Shown here piece by piece: positions 53,025-61,098 of a DNA stretch of 64,000 nucleotides. This DNA comes from Blastococcus_B deserti. GTDB taxonomy: Bacteria > Actinomycetota > Actinomycetes > Mycobacteriales > Geodermatophilaceae. Position 1 is the first letter of the stretch. Every line of letters starts with the position of its first letter. The DNA lies in assembly GCF_042682525.1 (NCBI RefSeq), contig NZ_JBHUHP010000010.1, forward strand, positions 186,001 through 250,000, given 5' to 3'. Under the pieces are notes generated by a model. That model ran no database searches. It saw nothing but the letters and a program-made list of their open reading frames with translations, and had not been told where the DNA came from. Position numbers and translations under genes: made by a program.

Positions 53025-54136
53025 TGGCCTCCCCCGACGAGCTCCCGCTGCGGCCGGAGCTCCGCGGCCGCTCGCCCTACGGCGCTCCGCAGGTCCCCGC
53101 GGCCCACCGGCTCAACACCAACGAGAACCCGTTCCCGCTGCCCGCCGAGCTGCTCGCCGACCTCGGGGCGGCCCTCGGGCACGCGGCGCTGGAGCTCAAC
53201 CGGTACCCCGATCGCGACGCCGTCGAGCTGCGCGCGGGCCTGGCCGAGTACCTCTCCCGCACCAGTGGCGAGGCGATCGGCCCGCGGCAGGTGTGGGCGG
53301 CCAACGGCTCCAACGAGGTGCTGCAGCAGATCCTGCAGGCCTTCGGCGGGGCCGGCCGGACGGCGCTGGGCTTCACGCCGTCGTACTCGATGCACCCGAT
53401 CATCGCGGCCGGCACCGGCACCGGGTGGGCCGACGGCCACCGCCGCGCCGACTTCACCATCGACGCCGAGCAGGCGGCCGCGCAGGTGCGGGACACCGCG
53501 CCCGACGTCGTCTTCGTGACCAGCCCCAACAACCCGACCGGCACCGCGGTCGCGCTGGAGACGATCGGCCGGATCTACGACGCCACGACGGGCGTCGTCG
53601 TGGTGGACGAGGCGTACGCCGAGTTCGCGCGGGCCGGCACGCCCTCGGCGCTGACCCTGCTGCCCGGCCGTCCCCGGCTGATCGTCAGCCGGACGATGAG
53701 CAAGGCCTTCGGCATGGCGGGGCTGCGCCTGGGCTACCTGGCCGCCGACCCCGCCGTCGTCGACGCCCTCCAGCTGGTCCGGTTGCCCTACCACCTCGGC
53801 TCCCTGACCCAGGCCGCCGCCCGCACCGCCCTGGCGCACACCGACGCGCTGCTGGCCACCGTGGACGCGGTGAAGGCGCAGCGGGACCGGATCGTGGCCG
53901 CGCTGCCCGTCATGGGCCTCACCAGCGTGCCGAGCGATGCGAACTTCGTGCTGTTCGGCCACTTCCTGGACCAGGCGAAGGCCTGGCAGGCGCTGCTGGA
54001 CCGGGGCGTCCTCGTGCGCGACGTCGGCCTGCCGGGCTGGCTGAGGGTGACGGCGGGGACGGAGGAGGAGACCGACGCGTTCCTCACCGCGCTGGGTGAG
54101 ATCGCGCCCGACCACCGCACCACTCAGGGAGGATGA
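53024..54136 (+). CDS. hisC: Histidinol-phosphate aminotransferase HisC
   Basis: PLP-dependent class I/II aminotransferase, 370 aa, with LNTNENPFPLP, NGSNEVLQQIL, SPNNPTGTAV, VVVDEAYAEFA and the PLP lysine in SRTMSKAFGMAGLRLGYL. Its stop overlaps the ATG at 54133. Second gene of the hisD-hisC-hisB run. Confidence 0.96.
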   Translation: MASPDELPLRPELRGRSPYGAPQVPAAHRLNTNENPFPLPAELLADLGAALGHAALELNRYPDRDAVELRAGLAEYLSRTSGEAIGPRQVWAANGSNEVLQQILQAFGGAGRTALGFTPSYSMHPIIAAGTGTGWADGHRRADFTIDAEQAAAQVRDTAPDVVFVTSPNNPTGTAVALETIGRIYDATTGVVVVDEAYAEFARAGTPSALTLLPGRPRLIVSRTMSKAFGMAGLRLGYLAADPAVVDALQLVRLPYHLGSLTQAAARTALAHTDALLATVDAVKAQRDRIVAALPVMGLTSVPSDANFVLFGHFLDQAKAWQALLDRGVLVRDVGLPGWLRVTAGTEEETDAFLTALGEIAPDHRTTQGG

Positions 54137-54141
54137 CCGGC

Positions 54142-54738
54142 ATGGCGCGCACTGCACGGGTCGAGCGGGAGACGAGCGAGACCAAGCTGGTCGTCGAGCT
54201 CGATCTCGACGGCACCGGGACCAGCTCGATCAGCACGGGCGTGGGCTTCTACGACCACATGCTCACCGCGCTGTCCAAGCACAGCGGCATCGACCTGACC
54301 GTGCGGGCCGACGGGGACCTGCACATCGACGCGCACCACACGGTCGAGGACGTCGCGATCGCCCTGGGCCAGGCCTTCGCGCAGGCCCTGGGCGACAAGC
54401 GCGGCATCACCCGGTACGGCGACGCCACCATCCCGATGGACGAGGTGCTCGCCCAGGCCGCGGTCGACCTGTCCGGCCGGCCGTACTTCGTGCACGCCGA
54501 GCCCGAGGACATGACGCCGATGATCGGGCCGGACTACCCGACCAGCCTGACCAAGCACGTGCTCGAGTCCTTCGCCTTCAACGCCCGGATCAGCCTGCAC
54601 GTGCGCGTGCTCTACGCCGGCCGCGACGCCCACCACATCGTCGAAGGGCAGTTCAAGGCCCTGGCCCGGGCGCTGCGCCAGGCTGTCGCGATCGATCCGC
54701 GCATCTCCGACGTGCCCTCGACCAAGGGCACGCTGTAG
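54142..54738 (+). CDS. hisB: Imidazoleglycerol-phosphate dehydratase HisB
   Basis: Monofunctional IGPD of 198 aa. GVGFYDHMLTALSKHSGIDL, DAHHTVEDVAIALGQA and DAHHIVEGQFKALARAL supply the metal-binding histidines. Two ATGs are possible: 54133 overlaps the hisC stop, but GGGAGG (54127-54132) is directly against it and is 9 bases from ATG 54142, which is therefore preferred. Confidence 0.96.
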   Translation: MARTARVERETSETKLVVELDLDGTGTSSISTGVGFYDHMLTALSKHSGIDLTVRADGDLHIDAHHTVEDVAIALGQAFAQALGDKRGITRYGDATIPMDEVLAQAAVDLSGRPYFVHAEPEDMTPMIGPDYPTSLTKHVLESFAFNARISLHVRVLYAGRDAHHIVEGQFKALARALRQAVAIDPRISDVPSTKGTL

Positions 54739-54742
54739 CCGC

Positions 54743-54919
54743 GTGACCTCCGGACTGGTCCTCCTGCTCGTCGGCGGCTTCCTGCTCGGCGGAGCATGGA
54801 GCATCTGGCGCTCGGACGACGACACGAAGGGGCGCACCGGCCCGCAGGTGGTCTTCGCGGTCGTCCTGCTCCTCGCCGCCCTGCTGGCGACCGCGGCGGG
54901 GCTGCTCCGCCTGATCTGA
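54743..54919 (+). CDS. 58-aa two-helix membrane protein in the his locus
   Basis: Short gene starting GTG 5 bases after hisB. Its product has two hydrophobic segments (SGLVLLLVGGFLLGGAWSIW and VVFAVVLLLAALLATAAGLL) around a charged loop, RSDDDTKGR. Codon use fits a real gene (GC-rich third positions). A similar small membrane ORF near hisB/hisH occurs in other actinobacterial his loci by my recollection. Function unknown. Confidence 0.7.
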   Translation: MTSGLVLLLVGGFLLGGAWSIWRSDDDTKGRTGPQVVFAVVLLLAALLATAAGLLRLI

Positions 54920-54924
54920 CCGGC

Positions 54925-54960
54925 GCCTCGAGAACCGCCTCAGGAACCGCCTCAGGAACC
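54925..54960. repeat. Three 12-bp tandem repeats at a gene end
   Basis: GCCTCGAGAACC, GCCTCAGGAACC, GCCTCAGGAACC follow each other. The stop codon of the diguanylate cyclase (minus strand, 54952-54954) lies inside the last unit. Confidence 0.8.
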
Positions 54961-56079
54961 GCTGACCGCGGGGCAGCCGGTCAGCTGGTCGGCCGTGGTC
55001 TCCGTCGCACTGACGACGCGGTCCCGGCCGCCGCGCTTGGCGCGGTAGGCCGCCGCGTCGGCGGCGGCGTGCAGGCCGCGGGCGTCCGGAGACCCGACCG
55101 TGGCCGAGCCGACGCTGACCGTCGCGCCGTAGGCGGAGGCGACGGTGCGGACCCGCTGCCGGAGCCGTTCGGCCACTGCGGCGGCGTCCTCCGACCCGGT
55201 GCCCGGGAGCAGCAGCGCGAACTCATCACCTCCGAGCCGGCCGGCGGAGTCCCCGGGGCGGGTGAGCCCGGTCAGCACACCTGCGACCAGCGTCAGCACG
55301 CCGTCCCCGGCGGGATGGCCGTAGGTGTCGTTGACGGTCTTGAACTGGTCGATGTCGACGATCAACAGGCTCAGTGGGTGGTCGGCGGTCGCCCTGCGCG
55401 CCTCGAGCTCCAGCCGCTCGTGGAACGCCCGGTGGTTCAGCGTCCCGGTGAGTCCGTCCCGTTCCGCCAGGGTGGCGAGCTCGTGCGCATAGGCCGCCGT
55501 TCGCTCGTACACCCGCACGTGGTTGGCCGAGGCGAAGGCGCAGGTGGCGGTGGTCACCACCAGTGCCAGGACGACGACGAGGACGAACTCCGTCAGGGGC
55601 GCTCCGGTCAGCACGGCCATGGTGAGGTAGCCGGTGACGATGATCGAGCCCGCCAGGGCCACGCCGACCGGGGGATAGGCCAGTGCCGCATGCGCCAGCA
55701 GGACGAAGAGGAAGAGGCTGTAGGGGCTGCTCACGCCCCCGTCCAGCACGGCGAAGAGGATGATCAGCGCGATGCCGACCGCCTCCCAGGCGTCGAAGAA
55801 CAACCGACCCCGCGGATCGCGGACCAGCCGCTCCACCGGGACGAGGAGCAGCAACGGCGAGGGCACGGCGATCGCCGCGGCCAGGGCCAGGACCAGGGCG
55901 TCGTTCGGCCCGGTGGGGGAGGCCCAGGTGTGCAGGGCGACGATCGCGGGCAGCACCACGCACAGGACGACGCCGCCCACCGTGTGACGGCGCCAGAAGG
56001 CGACGCGCTCCTCGTCCTGGGCCAGTGCGCGCATGCCCCTGCCATCGGACGCGCAGGCCGATCGGTTGAGCGGGTCCAC
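54952..56079 (-). CDS. Membrane-anchored diguanylate cyclase (GGDEF)
   Basis: Makes cyclic di-GMP. 375 aa: five to six membrane helices (about residues 30-195) followed by a GGDEF domain (about 215-360). The active-site motif GRLGGDEFALLL is intact, and RPGD five residues before it is the inhibitory I-site, so product feedback is expected. VDIDQFKTVNDTYGHPAGD and the opening ERDGLTGTLNHRAF are typical. GTG at 56079 has GGGGGAGAGG upstream; ATG at 56034 is an alternative. It is inserted in the his locus on the opposite strand, divergent from hisH. Confidence 0.92.
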   Translation of the reverse strand: MDPLNRSACASDGRGMRALAQDEERVAFWRRHTVGGVVLCVVLPAIVALHTWASPTGPNDALVLALAAAIAVPSPLLLLVPVERLVRDPRGRLFFDAWEAVGIALIILFAVLDGGVSSPYSLFLFVLLAHAALAYPPVGVALAGSIIVTGYLTMAVLTGAPLTEFVLVVVLALVVTTATCAFASANHVRVYERTAAYAHELATLAERDGLTGTLNHRAFHERLELEARRATADHPLSLLIVDIDQFKTVNDTYGHPAGDGVLTLVAGVLTGLTRPGDSAGRLGGDEFALLLPGTGSEDAAAVAERLRQRVRTVASAYGATVSVGSATVGSPDARGLHAAADAAAYRAKRGGRDRVVSATETTADQLTGCPAVSGS

Positions 56080-56196
56080 CTTCCTCTCCCCCCTGAGGGG
56101 TAGTGGAGCCGCACCCGTCTTCCCTGCCGCGCGGGCGTGTGCGTGCCGGCGGGAATGCGGGACGCTCCACCGCCGCTGATCGGTAGCGTGGCGGGT

Positions 56197-56835
56197 GTGC
56201 AGAAGGTGACCATCCTCGACTACGGGTCGGGCAACCTCCGGTCGGCCGAGCGGGCGCTGGCCCGCGTCGGCGCCGACGTGACGGTGACCGCCGATCCGCG
56301 GGCCGCGCTCGAGGCCGACGGCCTCGTCGTGCCCGGGGTCGGGGCCTTCGCCGCCTGCATGACGGGGCTGCGCGCCGTCGACGGACCCCGCATCATCGGC
56401 CGGCGCCTGGCCGGCGGTCGCCCGGTCCTCGGCATCTGCGTGGGCATGCAGATCCTCTTCGAGCGCGGCGTCGAGCACGGGCAGGACGCAGAGGGGTGCG
56501 GCGAGTGGCCGGGCGTGGTCGAGCAGCTGAAGGCGCCGGTCCTGCCGCACATGGGCTGGAACACCGTCGAGGCGCCCGAGGGCAGCGTGCTGTTCGACGG
56601 CCTGGCCGACGAGCGCTTCTACTTCGTGCACTCCTACGGCGTCCGCGACTTCCCGCTCGGCGCCGACGGTCCTCCCACGCCGCTGGCCAAGCCGTTGGTC
56701 ACGTGGGCCGAGCACGGCGACCGGTTCGTGGCCGGGGTGGAGAACGGCGCGCTGTCGGCGACGCAGTTCCACCCCGAGAAGAGCGGTGACGCGGGCGCGC
56801 AGCTGCTGACGAACTGGCTGCGGACACTGGACTGA
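56197..56835 (+). CDS. hisH: Imidazole glycerol phosphate synthase glutaminase HisH
   Basis: Class I glutamine amidotransferase that feeds ammonia to HisF. 212 aa: ILDYGSGNLRSAERAL, PGVGAFAACM, GICVGMQILFE (catalytic Cys) and TQFHPEKSGDAG (His-Glu). GTG at 56197 is used; GTG at 56206 is also possible. It is separated from hisB by the small ORF and the diguanylate cyclase, so it must have its own promoter in 56080-56196. Confidence 0.95.
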   Translation: MQKVTILDYGSGNLRSAERALARVGADVTVTADPRAALEADGLVVPGVGAFAACMTGLRAVDGPRIIGRRLAGGRPVLGICVGMQILFERGVEHGQDAEGCGEWPGVVEQLKAPVLPHMGWNTVEAPEGSVLFDGLADERFYFVHSYGVRDFPLGADGPPTPLAKPLVTWAEHGDRFVAGVENGALSATQFHPEKSGDAGAQLLTNWLRTLD

Positions 56836-56875
56836 CCTGCGCGGGCCGGACCGGTCGCCGACCTAGGGTGACCGC

Positions 56876-59215
56876 GTGCCAGCCAACCGGTCACGAGCGG
56901 CCGGCCGCCCCGACCACCCCCGCCGCACCGGTGGGCTGCTGGTGCTCGCGCTGCTGCTCGGCCTGACCGCCTGGAGCGGCGTCTCGCTCCAGCCGCCCGA
57001 CCCGGCCCCGGCCGACGCGCCCGCCACCGGGTTCAGCGCGACGCGTGCCTTCGCGCACGTCGAGGCTGTCGCGTCGGAGGTGCACGTCCCGGGCAGCGCG
57101 GCGTCCGACCGGGTCGTCGACGGCCTCGTCGACACGCTCGGCGGGCTCGGCCTGGACGCCCGCGTGCAGAACGCGGTCGGGGCGGTGCGCACCGCGTCAG
57201 GGGAGACGCGGATGGCCCGGGTCCGGAACGTCGTCGGCGTGCTGGAGGGCAGCGATCCCACCGGCCGGGTGTTCCTCACCGCCCACCACGACTCGGTGGA
57301 GACCGGGCCGGGGGCGGCCGACGACGCGGCCGGGGTGGCGGCGGTCCTGGAATCGGTCCGCGCGCTGGCCGCCGGGCCGCCCCTGCGCAACGACGTGGTG
57401 GTGGTCCTGACCGATGCCGAGGAGGCCTGCACCTGCGGCGCGGAGGCGTTCGCCGCCGCCCACCCGCTCGCCTCCGGGGGTGGTGTGGTCCTCAACCTGG
57501 AGGCCCGTGGCACCCGCGGTCCGCCCATCATGTTCGAGACGTCACCGGGCAACGCCGAGCTCGCCGAGGTCTACGCCGCGGCCGCGCCGCATCCGGTCGC
57601 GACCAGCTTCGCCGTCGAGGTCTACCGCCTCCTGCCGAACGTCACCGACTTCAGCACGCTGATGGCCGAGGGGGACTTCACCGGCCTCAACACAGCCTTC
57701 ATCGACGGCGCGGCCGCGTACCACACGCCGCAGGACGTGCCCGAGCGGCTCGACCGCGGCACGCTGCAGGCGCTCGGGGACAACGCGCTGGCCACGGCCC
57801 GGGAACTGGCCGGCCGGGACCTGTCCGGGCTCGCCGTCCCGGCCGCGGGCGACGCCACCTACTTCCCGGTGCTGGGGGACCTGGTGCGCTATCCGGGCGA
57901 GCTGGTGGGGCCGCTCGCGGCGGCGGCCGTGGCGGCGGTCGCGCTCCTGGTCCTCGTCGTCCACCGGCGGGGGAGCAGCCCGCTGCGCCGGACGGTGGCC
58001 GGCACGGTGCTCGCGGTCGTCCCCCTCGTCGGCGGCCCGCTGGCCGCGCAGGGGCTGTGGCTGCTGCTGGTCGCCGTGCGCCCCGGCTACGCCCAGATGC
58101 TGGACCCGTGGCGCCCCGGCTGGTTCCGGCTGGCCACCGTCGCGCTGGTCGCCGCGGTGGTGCTGAGCTGGTACGCGCTGCTTCGGCGCCGGGTGGGCGC
58201 CGTTCCTCTCGCGGTCGGGGGGCTGGTGTGGCTCGCCGTGCTGGCCGCCGTCCTGGCTGTCGTCGCGCCGGGTGGGGCGTACCTGGCCGCCTGGCCGGCG
58301 ATGGCGGGGGCGCTGGCCGGGCTGACGACCGCGGTCGTGCCCGCGCCGGTGGTCCGGCCGGCGGCCGCACTGCTGGCCGGCGCGGTCGCCGTCGTGGTCC
58401 TCGCCCCCACCGTGGCCCTGTTCCTCCCCGCGCTCGGGGTGAGCACGGCCGCCGCCCCGTCGGCGCCGGCAGCCCTGCTGCTGCTCGCCCTCCTGCCGGC
58501 GCTCGAGCTGCTCTTCCCCGACCCGGACGCTGCCGGCCGGTGGGGCGCCGCGGTGGTGCCCGCGACCGCGTTCGTCCTCGCCGCGGCGTGCACGGCCGCC
58601 GGCCTGGCCGTGGACCGGTTCGACGCCGGGCACCCGGTGCCCAGCCGGCTGGCCTACGTGCTCGACCGGGACACCGGCCAGGCCTCGTGGGTGAGCACCG
58701 AGCGGAGCCCGGGCGCCTGGACCGCCGGCCACGTCGGGAGCCGGTTCGAGCTGCCGACGCAGTACCCCTACCTCGACGGGGCGGTGTGGTCGGGCCGGGC
58801 GGAGCCGGCCGACCTGGCCGCGGCGGAGGTGGAGACGGTGGCCGACACGGTCCTGGGCACGCGCCGCGAGCTCACCGTGCGTGTCACGCCGCGCCGTCCC
58901 GGGGTCCGCATGCTCGCCCTCGACCTGCGCACCGACAGCGGGACCGTCGTCGCCGGCCGGATCGCGGGCCGGGACGTGCCCCAGGAGGAGCTGGGCGGCA
59001 GCCGGGTGTGGATCGTCTTCCACGCGCCGCCCGAGGGCGGGCTGCAGGCCACGTTCAGCATCGATCGGGACGCCGCCGTCGACCTGCGGGTGGTCGAGGG
59101 CAGCGACGGCCTCGAGGGGCTGCCCGGCTTCCGTCCGCGACCGGACGGCGTCGACACCGCCGGCTCGCACAGCGCCGACGTCGTCCTCGTCGCGGCGACC
59201 ACGCGGCTGGGCTGA
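56876..59215 (+). CDS. M28 family membrane metallopeptidase
   Basis: 779 aa. A signal-anchor helix (about 19-35) precedes an extracytoplasmic zinc aminopeptidase domain (about 55-325): TAHHDSV (H137, D139), GAADDAAG, DAEEACTCG (Glu pair 182-183), NLEARGTRG and AYHTPQDV carry the two-zinc ligands. Then about eight membrane helices (345-590) and a C-terminal beta-rich domain (about 600-779). The layout resembles ERMP1/Pff1-type M28 proteins. The substrate is unknown. GTG start at 56876, 40 bases after hisH, in the middle of the his locus. Confidence 0.88.
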   Translation: MPANRSRAAGRPDHPRRTGGLLVLALLLGLTAWSGVSLQPPDPAPADAPATGFSATRAFAHVEAVASEVHVPGSAASDRVVDGLVDTLGGLGLDARVQNAVGAVRTASGETRMARVRNVVGVLEGSDPTGRVFLTAHHDSVETGPGAADDAAGVAAVLESVRALAAGPPLRNDVVVVLTDAEEACTCGAEAFAAAHPLASGGGVVLNLEARGTRGPPIMFETSPGNAELAEVYAAAAPHPVATSFAVEVYRLLPNVTDFSTLMAEGDFTGLNTAFIDGAAAYHTPQDVPERLDRGTLQALGDNALATARELAGRDLSGLAVPAAGDATYFPVLGDLVRYPGELVGPLAAAAVAAVALLVLVVHRRGSSPLRRTVAGTVLAVVPLVGGPLAAQGLWLLLVAVRPGYAQMLDPWRPGWFRLATVALVAAVVLSWYALLRRRVGAVPLAVGGLVWLAVLAAVLAVVAPGGAYLAAWPAMAGALAGLTTAVVPAPVVRPAAALLAGAVAVVVLAPTVALFLPALGVSTAAAPSAPAALLLLALLPALELLFPDPDAAGRWGAAVVPATAFVLAAACTAAGLAVDRFDAGHPVPSRLAYVLDRDTGQASWVSTERSPGAWTAGHVGSRFELPTQYPYLDGAVWSGRAEPADLAAAEVETVADTVLGTRRELTVRVTPRRPGVRMLALDLRTDSGTVVAGRIAGRDVPQEELGGSRVWIVFHAPPEGGLQATFSIDRDAAVDLRVVEGSDGLEGLPGFRPRPDGVDTAGSHSADVVLVAATTRLG

Positions 59216-59291
59216 TCGGCCGGTCCCGGTCCGCACGCCGCGCGGCACCGCCACGCGGGTGACCGGGATGCCGAGGACGGGGACCGGCCGA
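59216..59291. terminator. Bidirectional terminator-like inverted repeat
   Basis: TCGGCCGGTCCC (59216-59227) starts at the M28 stop and pairs perfectly with GGGACCGGCCGA (59280-59291), 9 bases before the end of the convergent nitroreductase gene. The 52-base loop has further self-pairing GC segments. Likely serves both genes. Confidence 0.6.
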
Positions 59292-59300
59292 CCACCGGCC

Positions 59301-59900
59301 TCACCACCGTCCGCGGTGGACCACCTCCTGCACGCCGCGGCGGCCGCGCCGCAGGGACGGCGACCGCCGGTCCTCGGCGCCCGGGTAGCCGACCGACACG
59401 CAGCCGACCGGCCGGTACCGGTCGGGCACGCCGAAGGCCTCGCGGAAGGGACCCAGCCGCTGGGGCGGGATGCCGAAGAAGCAGGCCCCGAGCCCCTCGT
59501 CCACGGCCGTGAGCAGCATGAGCAGCGCCGCCATCCCGGTGTCGACGTCCCAGTAGGGCACCGGCCAGCGCGACTCGTCACGGTCGGTCCAGCCCTTGTC
59601 CGGCTCGGCGTAGCGGTCGAGGTAGGCCGACTTGTCCGACAGGGGGACGACGAGCAGCGGTGCCCTGCGCATCCGGGTGAGCCAGCCGTCGGGGGCCGTC
59701 CCCTCGGTCGTGGCCGCCCAGAAGCGCTCCCGGTCGCCGGGCGTCTCCAGCACCAGGAACGCCCAGCCCTGGCTGAACCCGGCCGACGGGGCCCGGATCG
59801 CATGCGCGAGCAGCCGCTCCCGCACCTCCGGCGGCACGGGCCGGTTGGGGTCGTAGTCGCGCACCATGCGACGGCGGCGCACCACCTCGGCGAACTCCAT
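59301..59900 (-). CDS. Nitroreductase family FMN protein
   Basis: 199-aa flavoprotein with the family N-terminus VVRRRRMVRDYDPNRPVPPE, RAPSAGFSQGWAFLVLE (FMN phosphate and flavin contacts) and VDEGLGACFFGIPP. Probably an NAD(P)H-dependent reductase; substrate unknown. The basic C-terminus (SPSLRRGRRGVQEV) is unusual. Inserted between the M28 gene and priA, convergent with M28. Confidence 0.88.
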   Translation of the reverse strand: MEFAEVVRRRRMVRDYDPNRPVPPEVRERLLAHAIRAPSAGFSQGWAFLVLETPGDRERFWAATTEGTAPDGWLTRMRRAPLLVVPLSDKSAYLDRYAEPDKGWTDRDESRWPVPYWDVDTGMAALLMLLTAVDEGLGACFFGIPPQRLGPFREAFGVPDRYRPVGCVSVGYPGAEDRRSPSLRRGRRGVQEVVHRGRW

Positions 59901-59962
59901 GCGCAGGAGCCTGCCGCAGGGCCCCGCCGAACCGGCGTGCGGGCGCTCCTACGCTGGTCGCC

Positions 59963-60709
59963 GTGCCGAAGCTGCAGCTGCTCCCCGCCGTCGACGTCGC
60001 CGACGGCCAGGCCGTCCGCCTCGTGCAGGGGGAGGCCGGGAGCGAGACCTCCTACGGCGACCCCCTCGAGGCCGCCCTGGCCTGGCAGCGCGACGGCGCC
60101 GAGTGGGTCCACCTGGTCGACCTGGACGCGGCCTTCGGCCGGGGCAGCAACCGGGAACTGCTCGCCCGCGTCGTGCGCGCGCTCGACGTCGACGTCGAGC
60201 TGTCCGGCGGCATCCGGGACGACGAGTCGCTGGCCGCCGCGCTGGCCACCGGCTGCCGCCGGGTGAACCTGGGCACCGCGGCGCTGGAGTCGCCGGAGTG
60301 GTGCGCCCGGGCGATCGCCGAGCACGGCGACCGGATCGCCGTCGGGCTGGACGTGCGCGGCACCCGGCTGGCGGCCCGCGGCTGGACCAAGGAGGGCGGC
60401 GAGCTGTACGAGACCCTGGCCCGCCTGGACGCCGAGGGCTGCGCGCGCTACGTCGTCACCGACATCACCAAGGACGGCACGCTCCGCGGCCCCAACCTCA
60501 AGCTCCTGCGCGAGGTCTGCGCCGCCACCCCGCGGCCGGTCATCGCCTCCGGCGGCGTGAGCTCGCTCGACGACATCCGCGCGCTGGCCGGGCTGACCAC
60601 CGTGGGCGTCGAGGGGGCGATCGTCGGCAAGGCGCTCTACGCGGGCGCGTTCACCCTGCCGGAGGCCCTGCGGGTGGCCTCGGGGGAGAACGGCGGGGAG
60701 GCGGCATGA
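59963..60709 (+). CDS. priA: PriA: bifunctional HisA/TrpF isomerase
   Basis: (beta-alpha)8 barrel isomerase of 248 aa: LLPAVDVADGQAVRLVQGE, WVHLVDLDAAFGRGSN, VELSGGIRDDESL, GLDVRGTRLAARGWTKEGG, VVTDITKDGTLRGPN and ASGGVSSLDD. In actinobacteria this clade (PriA) isomerises both ProFAR for histidine and PRA for tryptophan. Whether trpF exists elsewhere in this genome cannot be seen. GTG at 59963. Stop overlaps the RidA gene. Confidence 0.93.
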   Translation: MPKLQLLPAVDVADGQAVRLVQGEAGSETSYGDPLEAALAWQRDGAEWVHLVDLDAAFGRGSNRELLARVVRALDVDVELSGGIRDDESLAAALATGCRRVNLGTAALESPEWCARAIAEHGDRIAVGLDVRGTRLAARGWTKEGGELYETLARLDAEGCARYVVTDITKDGTLRGPNLKLLREVCAATPRPVIASGGVSSLDDIRALAGLTTVGVEGAIVGKALYAGAFTLPEALRVASGENGGEAA

Positions 60710-61098
60710 GCGTCATCCGCCTCGCCTCCGACAACCCCTGGGAGCCGGTGGTCGGCTACAGCCGGGTGGTGGTGCGCGGGGACACCGCGTGGGTGAGCGG
60801 CACGACCGCGACGGTGGACGGCGTCGTCGCGCATCCGGGTGACGCAGGGGCACAGACCCGCCAGGTGCTGGCCGCCATCGGGCAGGCCCTCGAGCGGGCG
60901 GGTTTCACCCTGGCCGACGTCGTCCGCACCCGCATGTTCGTCACCGACATCTCCCGCTGGGAGGAGATCGGGCGCGCCCACGGCGAGGTGTTCGGCGACA
61001 TCCGCCCGGCGGCCACGATGGTGGAGGTCGCCGCGCTGATCGACCCGGGGATGCTGGTCGAGATCGAGGCGGACGCGGTGCGGGGGGTGCCGGCGTGA
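60706..61098 (+). CDS. RidA family enamine/imine deaminase
   Basis: 130-aa RidA/YjgF protein that hydrolyses reactive enamine/imine intermediates. The features are NPWEPVVGYSRVVVRGDTAWVSG, AALERAG-like LEQALERAGF, VVRTRMFVTDISRWEEIG and AATMVEVAALIDPGMLVEIEA. It overlaps priA (ATGA) and hisF (GTGA) by 4 bases each, so it is firmly part of the his unit; the same placement is common in actinobacteria by my recollection. Confidence 0.9.
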   Translation: MSVIRLASDNPWEPVVGYSRVVVRGDTAWVSGTTATVDGVVAHPGDAGAQTRQVLAAIGQALERAGFTLADVVRTRMFVTDISRWEEIGRAHGEVFGDIRPAATMVEVAALIDPGMLVEIEADAVRGVPA

